This document shows, piece after piece, positions 34,676-46,830 of a stretch of DNA of 64,000 nt. Both the position numbers and the translations under genes were made by a program. The notes beneath the pieces were generated by a model. That model saw only the letters and a program-made list of their open reading frames with translations, was not told where the DNA came from and searched no databases. Within the stretch, counting starts at the first letter, position 1. Each line of letters starts with the position of its first letter. This DNA is from Halichoerus grypus (taxonomy: Eukaryota > Chordata > Mammalia > Carnivora > Phocidae), in the NCBI RefSeq assembly GCF_964656455.1, contig NC_135718.1:144938262-145002261 (forward strand). Direction: 5' to 3'.

Positions 34676-34804
34676 AACAGTGAGGTCTGTATGGTTTTGG
34701 TGTCAGACCTGGGTTCAAATACTGGCTCAAACACTTTCTGATGAAATCACAAAACCGAGTTTTCTTAGCCTTTCTTAGGAAGGTGAAAAAATATAACAGT
34801 TATT
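34676..34804 (+). repeat. MIR SINE, split by a CAN-SINE
   Basis: 'tatggttttggtgtcagacc', 'tgggttcaaatactggctc' and 'gatgaaatcacaaaac' are the head half of MIR. The remainder ('gatgattagattcaataaag') resumes after the CAN-SINE, at about 35048-35070. Confidence 0.72.
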
Positions 34805-34819
34805 TCATAGTGTTCTTTT

Positions 34820-35032
34820 TTTAAAAAAATGTTTTATTTATTTATTTATTTTAGAGAGAGAGTGCTCGCGTGTGTTGGGGGGAGGGCAGAGAGAGACAGG
34901 GAGAGAGAATCTCGGGCAGGCTCTCTGCTGAGCCCGGAGCCCAACATGGGGCTCGATCTCATGACCTGAGACTGTGACCTGAGCCAAAATCAAGAGTCAG
35001 AAACTCAACTGACTGAGCCACCCAGGCACCCC
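34820..35032 (-). mobile_element. CAN-SINE inserted in MIR, with TSD
   Basis: 'aatgttttatttatttattt', an older-subfamily body with 'ggcaggctctctgctgag', 'ggggctcgatctcatgac' and a head complement ending GCCACCCAGGCACCCC. The 15-bp duplication TCATAGTGTTCTTTT lies at 34805-34819 and 35033-35047. Confidence 0.95.
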
Positions 35033-35363
35033 TCATAGTGTTCTTTTGATGATTAGATTCAATAAAGTATGTCAGAAAATTTTATATAAATCCTTATATA
35101 TATGATAGAAATTAATGCATTTTTAGCAAAACCAGTATTTCAAGTTCAATCATAATGAGAAAATGATTGTTATTCTAAATTCTAAATTTATTATTATAAA
35201 CCCAGAATACATCTCTGCTTGCTTGTTTGTGTTGGAATAAAAATACAAAATATTCTCTCTCTTTAGAGAAAGTTTAATACTTTGCTAAATAAAAACCCAA
35301 CCCATTTTTAGATTAGGTACAAAATTACTTGACCTGGTTGTTTTATGGAAAGGCTTTCTAGAC

Positions 35364-35573
35364 AGAGGATCAGCAAACTATAGCCCATGGACTGAATGTT
35401 TTCTAAATAAAGTTTTATCAGAGCACAACCACGGTCATTCATCGACGTATTGTCTATGGCTCTATCATAGGCTGCAATGGCAGAGTCGAATAGTTGTAAC
35501 AGAGACCTTACGACTCACAAAGCCAAAAATAGTTACTATCTGGCACTTTGTAGAAAATGTTTGTCAACTCCTG
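35364..35573. mobile_element. hAT-type MITE with 8-bp TSD
   Basis: 'ggatcagcaaactatagccc' at the left and 'gtttgtcaactcctg' at the right form a terminal inverted repeat. The body ('ataaagttttatcagagc', 'cgtattgtctatggctct', 'gcaatggcagagtcgaat') is a well-known mammalian non-autonomous DNA transposon. The 8-bp duplication TTCTAGAC (35356-35363) and TCCTAGAC (35574-35581, one mismatch) fits a hAT transposase. I cannot name the subfamily with certainty. Confidence 0.82.
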
Positions 35574-35833
35574 TCCTAGACTAAAAAGTGTGTATGTAAT
35601 ATGATATAATCATCTATAGCCATATTTGGGGAGGATATGTTTAAGCAAAGATAAGGAAATTCTGGAGTTCACAAGTTATGGTAATCAGAATGGGAGTCCA
35701 AGTAATATAGACAGTGTGCATATTTAATCTATTAAAGTCACAAGGGAGTTATTCATTTTTGTTAAGCTTGTAGTCAGCAAGTATAACACAAAAACCATGA
35801 CTCCGAAGCATGGATTTAAAAACGTCATTGGTG

Positions 35834-35986
35834 GGCTCAGTCGGTTAAGCATCTGCCTACGGCTCAGGTCCTGATCCCACATCGGGGTCCCTGCTTGGCG
35901 GGGAGCCTGCTGCTCCCCCTGCTTGTGCCCTAGCTCTCCCCCCACTCTCTTGCAAAAATAAATAAAATCATAAAACAAAACAAAAT
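35834..35986 (+). mobile_element. CAN-SINE, 5'-truncated, with TSD
   Basis: Begins at 'ggctcagtcggttaagc', lacking the usual first bases, and ends in an AAATAAAATCATAAAACAAAA tail. The duplication AAAACGTCATTGGTG (35819-35833) and AAAACATCGTTGGTG (35987-36001, two mismatches) brackets it, so the truncation happened during insertion. Confidence 0.93.
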
Positions 35987-36388
35987 AAAACATCGTTGGT
36001 GTTGGAATTCAAGGATTTGGTCTGAAGAACCACTGGAGAAAGGGACTCCAAAGAGAAGCTGAGTGTGCTTTGGGACTGCCTGGCTGAGATTTTCCTGTTT
36101 GACTTTGATGGAAGTGCTGGACCAGTGCTCTCACAGATCCAGTGACTCGTGAAGCTTAGGAAATTCTCTACACAGCTTCCAGAAGCTACAAGCATTATGC
36201 CCCTGAAAAAATACATTACTTGCAATAATAGTTGCTTTGTGTTAAGAGCCTTGCCTACTGAACTCTGTGTAGTAGTTTGGCTCAGTTATACTTGAACCAG
36301 GCAACCACCTTTACTAAAATAGGAACCCGTGTCATCTTTTGCCCACATTTACACTGAACCTAAACCTTCTTTAATAAGCTTCAAAATA

Positions 36389-36566
36389 GGGGCACCTGGG
36401 TGGCTCAGTCGGTTAAGCGTCTGCCTTTGGCCAGGTCATGATCCCAGGGTCCTGGGATTGAGCCCCACGTCAGGCTCTTTGCTAAGCAGGGAGTCTGCTT
36501 CTTCCTCTACCTCTGCTCACCGCTCCACCTGCTTGTGCTTTCTCTCTCTGTGTCAAATAAATAAAA
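36389..36566 (+). mobile_element. CAN-SINE
   Basis: 'ggggcacctgggtggctcag' head with pol III A box (36401-36412), a B-box-like 'gggattgagcccc', (CT)-rich body and AAATAAATAAAA tail. No clear TSD. Confidence 0.94.
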
Positions 36567-36699
36567 CCGAGACAGCTTGAAGGAGTCTGTGGAAAGCAAC
36601 ATTATCTAAGTCTAGAGAAATATCTGCGGGCTTATGTTGAGTCTGGATAACCTGAAACCAAATCATAGAATTTTAGAGTTTGGGACATTTGTAATGATT

Positions 36700-36855
36700 T
36701 ATATCAACATTTTCCAATTTTAACCCCATTTTGTAGGTGCAAAAGCTGAGGATGATGAAGTGATTTGGCTATAGTCACACGTCTAGTTTCTGGAACAGCA
36801 CAGATTAGAACCTGACCCTGAGGTTTAGTGCCATTTCCTCTACACAACATCCTTA
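36700..36855 (-). repeat. MIR SINE fragment (antisense)
   Basis: 'taaccccattttgtaggtgc', 'aaaagctgaggatgatg' and 'tagaacctgaccctgagg' follow the complement of the MIR core and head. Confidence 0.7.
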
Positions 36856-37889
36856 AACTCAGTTAGAAAAAGTGTACCTGTGAAGGAATTCAGTTAATGG
36901 GGTGGGAACTGAGGGAACCATTTTGGGTTAAGTGACTATGGCCAATACTGCAAGAGCTTGAGACTAAGCCCTGAGGAAATGACCATTTGAAATGGATCCG
37001 AGAGGAAAATTATTGCCATATCAGAAGCAATGTGGACAACTTTATGTCAGTGACTGATTGGAACTAATGCTCATAAACATGTCTGACATTTTAGAACCTG
37101 TCAAAATCCTGTCAGGAATGTGGCCAGTGGACTCCTGACAAGGAGGAAGTGAATAGAATGACAAGGGCTGACACGAACTTTTTAGGGACTGATTTTTAAA
37201 TAGAAGGAAAGAGATGATACTAGTGATGACATTTGGGATCTTTGTGTGTGTGTCTGGGCAGGTGGTGGTGGAGTATAATCATCGTTCCACTTAATAATTT
37301 ATTAATCTTATTATAAGTGAACAAATAATTTCACTTGCATTTATAAATGGTGGTGAGTCTGTGTCTAACCTCTGGAGGAAGGTTTCTTGTTCCTGCCGAG
37401 ATGGTTCTCTCTTCCCAATTAATCCTGGAGAAAAGAATATAATTAAACATAAGAGAAACATGAATGCCAGAAAATCGTAAAATAAAAGGATAAAAGCAAC
37501 CGACAAACAAATTTTGAGAACTCCCCGAGGGAACAGAAGACCATTTGTACTGGTGCAGGTCAGTTGCAGACAGAGGAGGATGGTGTCCTGAGGTGGTTAG
37601 TGAAGATCTTCATATCTGCTCTTTTTCCCTCTGTCTTTCCCCTTCATTGAAGAGGTGACTCTGGATAGTAGCCTGAGAGCAGAAAGCATTGCTGGGGGAG
37701 TAGTTCATGAGGGCAGATGCTAACTGACCAGCTGGCCTTACTCCCCCAGTGTAGGCCCACAGGGTTCATGGATTACAATCCAGGGAGACTACCTCTTTCC
37801 TAAAGCATCATGCCCTTGAGGTTTAAGGTAGAACACAGACCAGTAGAGTTGTCTGATAAGTTGGCTACAAATCAAAGTAATTCACAGTG
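36856..37889. other. Unique sequence, no gene seen
   Basis: Non-repetitive DNA with a short GT-rich run near 37240. Nothing recognisable. Confidence 0.45.
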
Positions 37890-39086
37890 GTACCTGAGCT
37901 TTCTACACTGAGGCTCATTCTCTCTTCTTTAACTCATCTAAACCAGGCAGAGTAGCTGGTATCCTCATGAAAGAATGAGTTCCCAGACCAAAATAACTAG
38001 ATTTCTGAAGACTACATAGATCCTCTGATATAGAAGTATTGGAAGAGGTAGACTAAGAATTTAAAGTAACTGTGATGAAGATACTTTAGCCTGTGAGGGA
38101 ATAAACATATTAGCTATGTAAGAAAAATAATAATAAAACAAAGTGGAAATAAATATAAAGTATGAATTTAAATGCGTAAGTAGGAAGATAATACAACTGC
38201 AAAGTGAATTAATGAACTGGAAGAATAAATTGAGAAATTCTTCTAGAAGTCAGCAGGAATGCATAAAAAAATAGAAAACAAACACATAAACAAATAAAAA
38301 AAGCTAATAGGTATGGCAGATCGGATACAAGTGCCACGATCTAGTAAAAGACACCCAGGAGAACAGAGAAGATATATGGAAGGAAATAATCTGAAGAAAT
38401 ACTGTGATAAATTACTCATACATAAAGAAGAAGGAAGAACTCAGTTTGAAAGGGCTAATAGATTGCCAAACATGGCATAAGAAGAAAACCCACACCAACA
38501 CATATTATGATAATATCTAAGAACAGTAAGTACAAAGAAAACATTGTACAAGTTTCCTGAGAGAAAATAAAGGTCATCTAAAATTAAGTAAGAATCAGAT
38601 TGATATCAGACTTTTTAATGGCAATACTGGATGCAAGAAGACAATGAAGTAAGATTTTTGACTTTTTAAAAATTAATTAAAAAATTTTAAACATTTATTA
38701 AATTTAAATTTTAAAATATTTTGAAAATATTGAAAGGAAAATAACTTTGATGAGAGAGTTTAACGGCTAGCAAACTTGCCATTCAAATGTGAGGGGCAAT
38801 AAAAATGTCCCCAGGCATGTAAGGCCTCAGAGAGTTTGTCTTATGAAAGTACACACTGAGAATATTTTCTTGGAAAAGCATTCATTTCAGAAGAGAAATA
38901 CATTCTGGAGATTGTGCAAGAGCTATGTTGAAAGCAAGAATGATAAAATATTGTGGGATCCTAAGCAGTAGTAATGGGATGTGGGGTGTGTATAACAGGA
39001 CACCGAGGGACCTTGTGAGCTTGCCAGACCACTTTTCTATTTAGGGAGAAGATACAGATCTTGATAGGCTATTTTTTTTTTTTTTC

Positions 39087-39392
39087 TTTTGTTTTCTGGA
39101 GGCTGAAAGTCTTAGACCCAGGTCTCAGCAGGTTTGGTTTCTTCTGAGACCTCTCCCCTTGGCTTGTAGATGGCCAGCCTGTCCCTGTGTCCTCACATGG
39201 TTTTCCCTCTGTGTGCAATGTCTTCTTATAGGGACACCAGTCAGATTGGATTAGAGCCCACGGCAATGACGTCATTTTACCTTAACTACCTCTTAACAGA
39301 CCGTATCTCCAGCTACAGTCACATTCTGAGGTACCAGGCATTAGGAAAACAACATAGGATTTTGGGGGCACACAATTCAGGCTATACTACCA
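39087..39392 (-). mobile_element. Solo LTR of ERVL-MaLR type in L1M
   Basis: 'tctggaggctgaaagtc', 'gacctctccccttggcttg', 'gtcctcacatggttttcc', 'ggacaccagtcagattgg', 'agtcacattctgaggtacc' and 'cacacaattcaggctatac' follow the complement of a MaLR LTR. Its first few dozen bases are missing at a T-run. Confidence 0.8.
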
Positions 39393-40112
39393 ATATGCTT
39401 CCAGCACACACCCATAAGCAAACTAGCCAGTGATTATTCTGATTGTTTGGTATCAGGGCAATTATCAGGTGCTATATACTTTCAATATCACCTCTAGATA
39501 TTGCAAGTTTAAGAAATAAATAAGGGTGAATAATTATGTGCGTAGGTGATGATCTATTACATAAGAACAAAAATAGAATGTATAGCTTCAAACCGGAAGG
39601 AAAAATAAACTTGATCTATTCAGTAGAAAGCAGGAAGAAGAAAGAAAGGCTAAAAGCAGGACATGGAAAATGTAAAATGAAAGCACAAATATAAGTAAAC
39701 AAAACAAAACCCAATAATTATATTAAATGTAAAAGGGTAAAACACACTTATTGACACTCTTTGATTGGGTTTTTAAAAGATACAGCAGTAAGATAAAAGG
39801 CACAAAAAGGTAAAAAATAAAATAAAATAATACAAATGGAAAATAAGAATTGAAAGAAATCGGGAACAGACATCTTAATAACTGACAAGATAAAACAAAA
39901 AGGACCAAGAAGGATATCAGAGGTTGTAAATGGAACAATAGGACAGAAAGATATAGGTATTTTGATCCATTATGGACCTAATAACACAGCTGTAAAGAAT
40001 ATCAAGCACCAACTACCCGAATTTCAGGAAGAAATGGATAAATCATCAGGTGTGGCTAGAGATTTTTACACACCTCTCAAAAGCTCATAGATTAAGCACC
40101 TGTGTGCAGGTG

Positions 40113-40141
40113 AACACACACACACACACACACACACACAC
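40113..40141. repeat. (CA)n microsatellite
   Basis: About 14 CA units within the L1M remnant. Confidence 0.97.
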
Positions 40142-41085
40142 AGCAGCAGCTGGATCAAAGACCTGAACAACACAATACAATAAATAAGCTCATGGTAAAA
40201 TATAGAAATATATATGTATGAATTTCTACATCCAACAGAGAATACGCATTACTTATAAGCACACATGGGACAGTTACAAAAATAAACTATAAATCAATTT
40301 CATTGCCTGAGTTCTCTGACCATAAGTTCTCTGAATTTTAGGTGTAATAAAATGAAACATTAATTACCAAAACAATATCAAAAACACATCTCATGTATTT
40401 GGAAGCTAAATATTTCAAAACAATCCATGTGTTAAAAATGAAAACATTGTATGTCAAAATTTGTGAATGCAGCTAAGCAGAAAAATTTATAGCTTTAAAA
40501 ATAACATGAAATAACAAAAATTAAAAGTTAATGAGCTAAATTTTCAGCTCATGAATTTAGAGAAATAGCAGGGCGCAAACCCCGAAAAACAAGGATGGAA
40601 ATGGTAAGGATAAAAGAAGAAATCAAGAAAATCAAGAACAGAACAATAGTGAAAATTAACAAAACCAATGCTGTTTATTTGAAAAGATTAATAAGGTAGA
40701 CCTTTGATATGATTAATGAAGAAAAAAAGAAGCAAATAAACAAGACACATACAGAAAAAGTGACATAACCATAGATACAACAGAGATTTGAAACAGAGAC
40801 ACTTAAGATCCTAGATGAGTCGAATAGATTCCTAGAAACCTATAAAATGCTAAAACTGTCACAACTGAAAACTTGGATATACCAAATAAATAATAACTTG
40901 ACATGATCTCAAATAATTATCTAAGACTGACAGAAACAAACAAACAAAATAACAACAACAACAACAAAAAACCCTCAGGTTTCGATGAATAATAAGTTTT
41001 ACCCAAACATCAAGGAATAGTAAAGTCTGTATTATACTAATTGTTAAAAAAAAGTACAGAAGGATCAAATATTCCCTAGATCACT

Positions 41086-41386
41086 TTTCACAGTTTTATT
41101 GAGGTATAATTTATACAGTATAAAACTGACCCACTGAAAACGTTCAATTTGATAATTTCTAATACATTTTTACAGTTTTGTAACTTTCGCTACAATTGCA
41201 ATTCAGAACCAACTATATCACCCCAGAAGTTTCCTGTATGCCTGCAGTCAATCCCCACTCCAACCCCACTCCCAGGCAACCTCTGATTTGCTTTCTGTCT
41301 CTCAGGTTTTATCTTTTGTAGAAACTTCATGTAATATATGTACAATATGTAGCCTTCTTTATGTCTAGCTTTTTTCACTTACTGTA
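41086..41386 (-). mobile_element. Old L1M 3' end, left of the young L1
   Basis: 'cagttttattgaggtataa', 'aactgacccactgaaaacg' and 'tctctcaggttttatc' are the complement of an L1M 3' UTR. It is cut at the target site CACTTACTGTA and continues at 48444 with 'atgtttttgaagttcatt', in register with the same L1M. Confidence 0.82.
41376..41386. repeat. Target-site duplication of full-length L1, left copy
   Basis: CACTTACTGTA, matched exactly at 48433-48443. Confidence 0.9.
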
Positions 41387-41847
41387 GTTTTTTAAAAGTT
41401 TTTTATTATGTTAATCACCATACATTACATCATTAGTTTTTGATGTAGTGTTCTATGATTCATTGTTTGCGTATAACACCCAGTGCTCCATGCAGAACAT
41501 GCCCTCTTTAATACCCATCACCAGGCTAACCCATCCCCCCACCCCCCTCCCCTCTAGAACCCTCAGTTTGTTTCTCAGAGTCCATCGTCTCTCATGGTTC
41601 GTCTCCCTCTCCGATTTCCCTCCCTTCATTCTTCCCCTCCTGCTATCTTCTTCTTCTTCTTTTTTTTTTTAACATATATTGTTTTATTTGTTTCAGAGGT
41701 ACAGGTCTGTGATTCAACAGTCTTACACAATTCACACTGCTCACCATAGCACATACCCTCCCCAATGTTTATCACCCAGCCAACCCATCCCTCCCACCCC
41801 CCACCACTCCAGCAACCCTCAGTTTGTTTCCTGAGATTAAGAATTCC
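41387..41847 (-). repeat. L1 3' UTR
   Basis: About 460 bases after the natural ORF2 stop. It includes a purine-rich/pyrimidine-rich tract (plus strand TTCTTCTTCTTCTTTTTT at 41648-41670) and the conserved end also found at 3157-3487 and, for its last bases, at 14321-14382. Confidence 0.85.
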
Positions 41848-44800
41848 TCATATCAGTGAGGTCATATGATACATGTCTTTCTCTGAATGACTTATTTCGC
41901 TCAGCATAACACCCTCCAGTTCCATCCACATCATTGCAAATGGCAAGATCTCATTCCTTTAGATGGCTGCATAATATTCCATTTTATATATATACCACCT
42001 CTTCTTTATCCATTCATCTGTCGATGGACATCTTGGCTCTTTCCACAGTTTGGCTATTGTGGACATTGCTGCTATAAACATCGGGGTGCACGTAGGCCTT
42101 CGGATCCCTACATTTGTATCTTTGAGGTAAATATCCAGTAGTGCAATTGCTGGATCGTATGGTAGCTCTATTTTCAACTTTTTGAGGAACCTCCATAGTA
42201 TTTTCCAGAGTGGCTGCACCAGCTTGCATTCCCACCAACAGTGTAGGAGGCTTCCCCTTTCTCCGCATCCCCGCCAAAATCTGTTGTTTCCTGACTTGTT
42301 AATTTTAGCCATTCTGACTGGTGTGAGGTGATATCTCATTGAGGTTTTGATTTGGATTTCCCTGATGCCGAGCGACGTTGAGCACTTTTTCATGTGTCTG
42401 TCGGCCATTTGGATGTCTTCTTTGGAAAAATGTCTGTTCATGTCTTCTGCCCATTTCTTGATTGGGTCATTTGTTCTTTGGGTGTTGAGTTTGATAAGTT
42501 CTTTATAGATTTTGGATACTAGCCCTTTATCTGATAAGTCATTTGCAAATATCTTCTCCCATTCTGTCGGTTGTCTTTTGGTTTTGTTGACTGTTTCTTT
42601 TGCTGTGCAAAAGCTTTTTATCTTGATGAAGTCCCAATAATTCATTTTTGCCCTTGCTTCCCTTGCCTTTGGCGATGTTTCTAGGAAGATGTTGCTGCGG
42701 CTGAGGTTGAAGAGGTTGCTGCCTGTGTTCTCCTTTAGGATTTTGATGGACTCCTGTCTCACATTGAGGTCTTTCAACCATTTGGAGTGTATTTTTGTGT
42801 GTGGTGTAAGGAAATGGTCCAGTTTCATTCTTCTGCATGTGGCTGTCCAATTTTCCCAACACCATTTGTTGAAGAGACTGTCTTCTTGCCATTGGACATT
42901 CTTTCCTGCTTTGTCGAAGATTAGTTGACCATAGAGTTGAGGGTCCATTTCTGGGCTCTCTATTCTGTTCCATTGATCTATTTGTCTGTCTTTGTGCCAG
43001 TACCATACTGTCTTGATGATGACAGCTTTGTAACAGAGCTTGAAGTCTGGAATTGTGATGCCACCAGCTTTGCTTTTCTTTTTCAACATTCCTCTGGCTA
43101 TTCAGGGTCTTTTCTGGATCCACACAAATTTTAGTATTATTTGTTCCATTTCTTTGAAAAAAGTTGATGGTATTTTGGTAGGGATTGCATTGAATGTGTA
43201 GATTGCTCTAGGTAGCATTGACATCTTCACAATATTTGTTCTTCCAATCCATGAGCATGGAACATTTTTCCATTTCTTTGTGTCTTCCTCAATTTCTTTC
43301 ATGAGTATTTTATAGTTTTCTGAGTACAGATCCTTTGCCTCTTTGGTTAGATTTATTCCTAGGTATCTTATGGTTTTGGGTGCAATTGTAAATGGGATCG
43401 ACTCCTTAATTTCTCTTTCTTCTGTCTTGGTGTTGGTGTATAGGAATGCCACTGATTTCTGTGCATTGATTTTATATCCTGCCACTTGACTGAATTCCTG
43501 TATGAGTTCTAGCAGTTTTGGGGTAGAGTCTTTGGGATTTTCCACATAAAGTATCATACCATCTGCAAAGTGAGAGTTGACTTCTTCTTTGCCTATTTGG
43601 ATGCCTTTTATTACTTTTTGTTGTCTGATTGCTGTGGCTAGGACTTCTAATACTATGTTGAATAGCAGTGGTGATAGTGGACATCCCTGCCGTGTTCCTG
43701 ACCTTAGGGAGAAAGCTCTCAGTTTTTCCCCATTGAGAATGATATTCGCTGTGGGTTTTTCATAGATGGCTTTTATGATATTGAGGTATGTACCCTCTAT
43801 CCCTATACTCTGAAGAGTTTTAATCAAGAAAGGATGCTGTACTTTGTCAAATGCTTTTTCTGTATCTATTGAGAGGATCATATGGTTCTTGTTCTGTCTT
43901 TTGTTAATGTAATCACGTTGATTGATTTGCAGATGTTGAACGAACCTTGCAGCCCAGGGATAAATCCCATTTGGTCGTGGTGAATAATCCTTTTAATGTA
44001 CTCTTGGATCCATTGGCTAGTATTTTGGTGAGAATTTTTGCATCCATGTTCATCAAGGATATTGGTCTGTAATTCTCCTTTTTGATGGGATCTTTGTCTG
44101 GTTTGGGGATCAAGGTAATGGTGGCCTCATAAAATGAGTTTGGAAGTTTTCTTTCCATTTCTATTTTTTGGAACACTTTCAGAAGAATAGGTATTAATTC
44201 TTCTTGAAATGTTTGGTAGAATTCCCCTGGGAAGCCATCTGGCCCTGGGCTCTTCTTTGTTGGGAGATTTTTGATGACTGCTTCAATTTCCTTAGTGGTT
44301 ATAGGTCTGTTCAGGTTTTCTATTTCTTCCTGGTTCAGTTTTGGTAGTTGCTACATCTCTAGGTATGCATCCATTTCTTCCAGATCATCTAATTTGCTGG
44401 CATAGAATTGCTTATAATATGTTCTTATAATTGTTTGTATTTCTTTGGTTTTGGTTGTGATCTCTCCTCTTTCATTCATGATTTTGTTGATTTGGGTCAT
44501 TTCTCTTTTCTTTTTGATAAGTCTGGCCAGGGGTTTATCAATCTTGTTAATTCTTTCAAAGAACCAGCTCCTAGTTTCGTTGATCTGTTCTACTGTTCTT
44601 TTGGTTTCTATTTCATTGATTTCTGCTCTGATCTTTATTATTTCTCTTCTCCTGCCAGGTTTAGGCTTTATTTGCTGTTCTTTCTCCAGCTCCTTTAGGT
44701 ATAGGGTTAGGTTGTGTATTTGAGACCTTTCTTGTTTCTTGAGAAAGGTTTGTATTGCTATATACTTTCCTCTTAGGACTGCCTTTGCTGTATCCCAAAG

Positions 44801-45655
44801 ATTTCAAACAGTTGTGTTTTCATTTTCATTTGTTTCCATGAATTTTTTAAATTCTTCTTTAATTTCCTGGTTGACCCATTCATTCTTTAGTAGGATGCTC
44901 TTTAGCCTCCATGTATTTGAGTTCTTTCCAACTTTCCTCTTGTGATTGAGTTCTAGTTTCAAAGCATTGTGGTCTGAAAATATGCAGGGAATGATCCCAG
45001 TCTTTTGGTACCAGTTGAGACCTGATTTGTGACCTACGATGTGATCTATTCTGGAGAATGTTCCGTGGGCACTAGAGAAGAATGTGTATTCTGTTGCTTT
45101 GGGATGGAATGTTCTGAATATATCTGTGAAGTCCATTTAGTCCAGTGTGTCATTTAAAGTCTTTATTTCCTTGTTGATCTTTTGCTTAGATGATCTGTCC
45201 ATTTCAGTGAGGGTGGTGTTAAAGTCCCCCACTATTATTTTATTGTTGTCAATGTGTTTCTTTGCTTTTGTTATTAATTGCCTTATATAATTGGCTGCTC
45301 CCATGTTAGGGGCATAGATATTTACAATTGTTAGATCTTCTTGTTGGATAGACCCTTTAAGTGGGATATAGTGTCCTTCCTCATCTCTTATTACAGTCTT
45401 TGGTTTAAAATCTAATTTGTCTGATATAAGGATTGCCACCCCAGCTTTCTTTTGGTGTCCATTAGCATGATAAATGGTTTTCCACGCCCTCACTTTCAAT
45501 CTGGGGGTGTCTTTGGGTCTACAATGAGTCTCTTGCAGACATCACATCGATGGGTCTTGTTTTTTAATCCAATCTGATAGCCTGTGTCTTTTGATTGGGG
45601 CATTTAGCCCATTTACATTCAGGGTAACTATTGAAAGATAGGAATTTAGTGCCAT
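41848..45655 (-). pseudogene. L1 ORF2 (endonuclease/reverse transcriptase), degenerate
   Basis: ORF2 provides the endonuclease that nicks target DNA and the reverse transcriptase that copies L1 RNA. The start ATG at 45655 gives MALNSYLSIVTLNVNGLNAP. Endonuclease landmarks are present (NVNG, QETH, GDFN, SDHN). In-frame stops lie at 45544, 45139, 44806, 44353 and 43104, and an early stop at 41961 removes the last 36 codons before the natural end at 41848. At least one frameshift falls between about 44040 and 43882. The reverse transcriptase keeps [10 protein letters not shown] and the RQGCPLSP motif, but the catalytic F-A-D-D reads F-A-D-G (Gly codon 43560-43558). The C-terminal cysteine segment ([13 protein letters not shown]) is present at about 42240. 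Total length matches a normal ORF2. Confidence 0.95.
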
Positions 45656-45736
45656 TGTATTGCCTGTAAGGTGACTGTTACTGTATATTGTCTGTGTTCC
45701 TTTCTGGTCTATGTTGCTTTTAGGCTCTCTCTTTGC

Positions 45737-46617
45737 TTAGAGGACCCCTTTCAATATTTCTTGTAGGGCTGGTTTCGTGTTTGCAAATTCCTTTAGTTTT
45801 TGTTTGTCCTGGAAGATTTTTACCTCTCCTTCTATTTTCAATGATAGCCTAGCTGGATACAGTATTCTTGGCTGCATATTTTTCCCATTTAGTGCTCTGA
45901 GTATATCATGCCAGTCCTTTCTGGCCTGCCAGGTCTCTGTGGCTAGGTCTGTTGCCAATCTAATGTTTCTACCATTGTAGGTTACAGATCTCTTGTCCCG
46001 AGCTGCTTTCAGGATTTTCTCTTTGTTTCTGAGACTTGTAACTTTTACTATTAGATGTCGGGGTGTTGACCTATTTTTACTGATTTTGAGAGGGGTTCTC
46101 TGTGCCTCCTGGATTTTGATGCCTGTTTCCTTCCCCAAATTAAGGAAGTTCTCTGCTATAATTTGCTCCAATATACCTTCTGCCCCCCTCTCTTTCTTCT
46201 TCTTCTGGGATCCCAATTATTCTAATGTTGTTTCGTCTTATGGTATCGCTTATCTCTCGAATTCTGCCCTCGTGATCCAGTAGTTGTTTATCTCTCTTTT
46301 TCTCAGCTTCTTTATTTTCCATCATTTGGTCTTCTATATGACTAATTCTCTCTTCTACCTCATTTATCCTGGCAGTTAGTGCCCCCATTTTTGATTGCAC
46401 CTCATTAATAGCCTTTTTGATTTCGACTTGGTTAGATTTTAGTTATTTCTCCAGAAAGGGTTTCTCTAATAACTTCCATGCTTTTTTCAAGCCCAGCTAG
46501 TATCTTTAAAATCATCATTCTGAGCTCTAGTTCCGACATCGTACTAATATCTGTATTGAGTAGGTCCCTAGCAGTCGGTACTGCCTCTTGTTCTTTTTGT
46601 TGAGGTGATTTTTCCAT
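45737..46617 (-). pseudogene. L1 ORF1 (RNA-binding protein), two frameshifts
   Basis: ORF1 of L1 encodes the trimeric RNA-binding chaperone that coats L1 RNA in the cytoplasm. The start is the ATG at 46617 (MEKSPQQKEQEA). The first reading block ends at a stop at 46432 after 61 codons. A shifted block (46431 region to about 46190) carries the coiled-coil-like part (INEVEERISHIEDQMMENKE) and the REISDTIRRNNIRIIGIPEE motif that opens the RNA-recognition domain. A second shift in an A/G-rich run near 46190-46210 leads into the last block, with the C-terminal domain (PRHLIVKVTSLRNKEKIL, RLATDLATETWQARKDW, RILYPARLSLKIEGE), ending at 45737. All domains are visible, but no single frame covers them, so it cannot be translated intact. 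Confidence 0.93.
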
Positions 46618-46830
46618 CTTGTCATTTTGTCCAGAAGAGAATAGATGAATGAGAGAACAAAATGCTAACAGGGTAACAACGTCCCCAGAAAATATACTCT
46701 AAACAAATCAGAACTGAAACTGGGGGAAAAGAAAGGGAAAGAAAGAAAAAAGGAATAGAAAAAAAGAAAAAGAAAAAGATAAAAACAAACAAAAACAGAA
46801 CAAAACAAAAAAACAGAATATGATCAAATA

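Larger units (their letters stand above)
37890..41085 (+). mobile_element. Old L1M remnant (sense), split by an LTR
   Basis: A-rich sense strand with L1 ORF1-like text ('aactggaagaataaattgag', 'gacacccaggagaacagag', 'caatactggatgcaagaag') at about 38150-38660. ORF2 endonuclease-region text follows ('gaccaagaaggatatcag', 'ggacctaataacacagctg', 'gaagaaatggataaatca') at about 39900-40090, after an LTR at 39087-39392. Many stops; no long ORF. A (CA)n tract lies at about 40113-40141. Confidence 0.65.

Noticed and set aside
42539..43123. 194-codon minus-strand ORF overlapping L1 ORF2
   Set aside because: It is an alternative reading frame of the L1 ORF2 region, whose true frame carries recognisable ORF2 protein text.
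44408..44723. Overlapping hydrophobic plus-strand ORFs in the L1
   Set aside because: They are antisense shadows of L1 ORF2.
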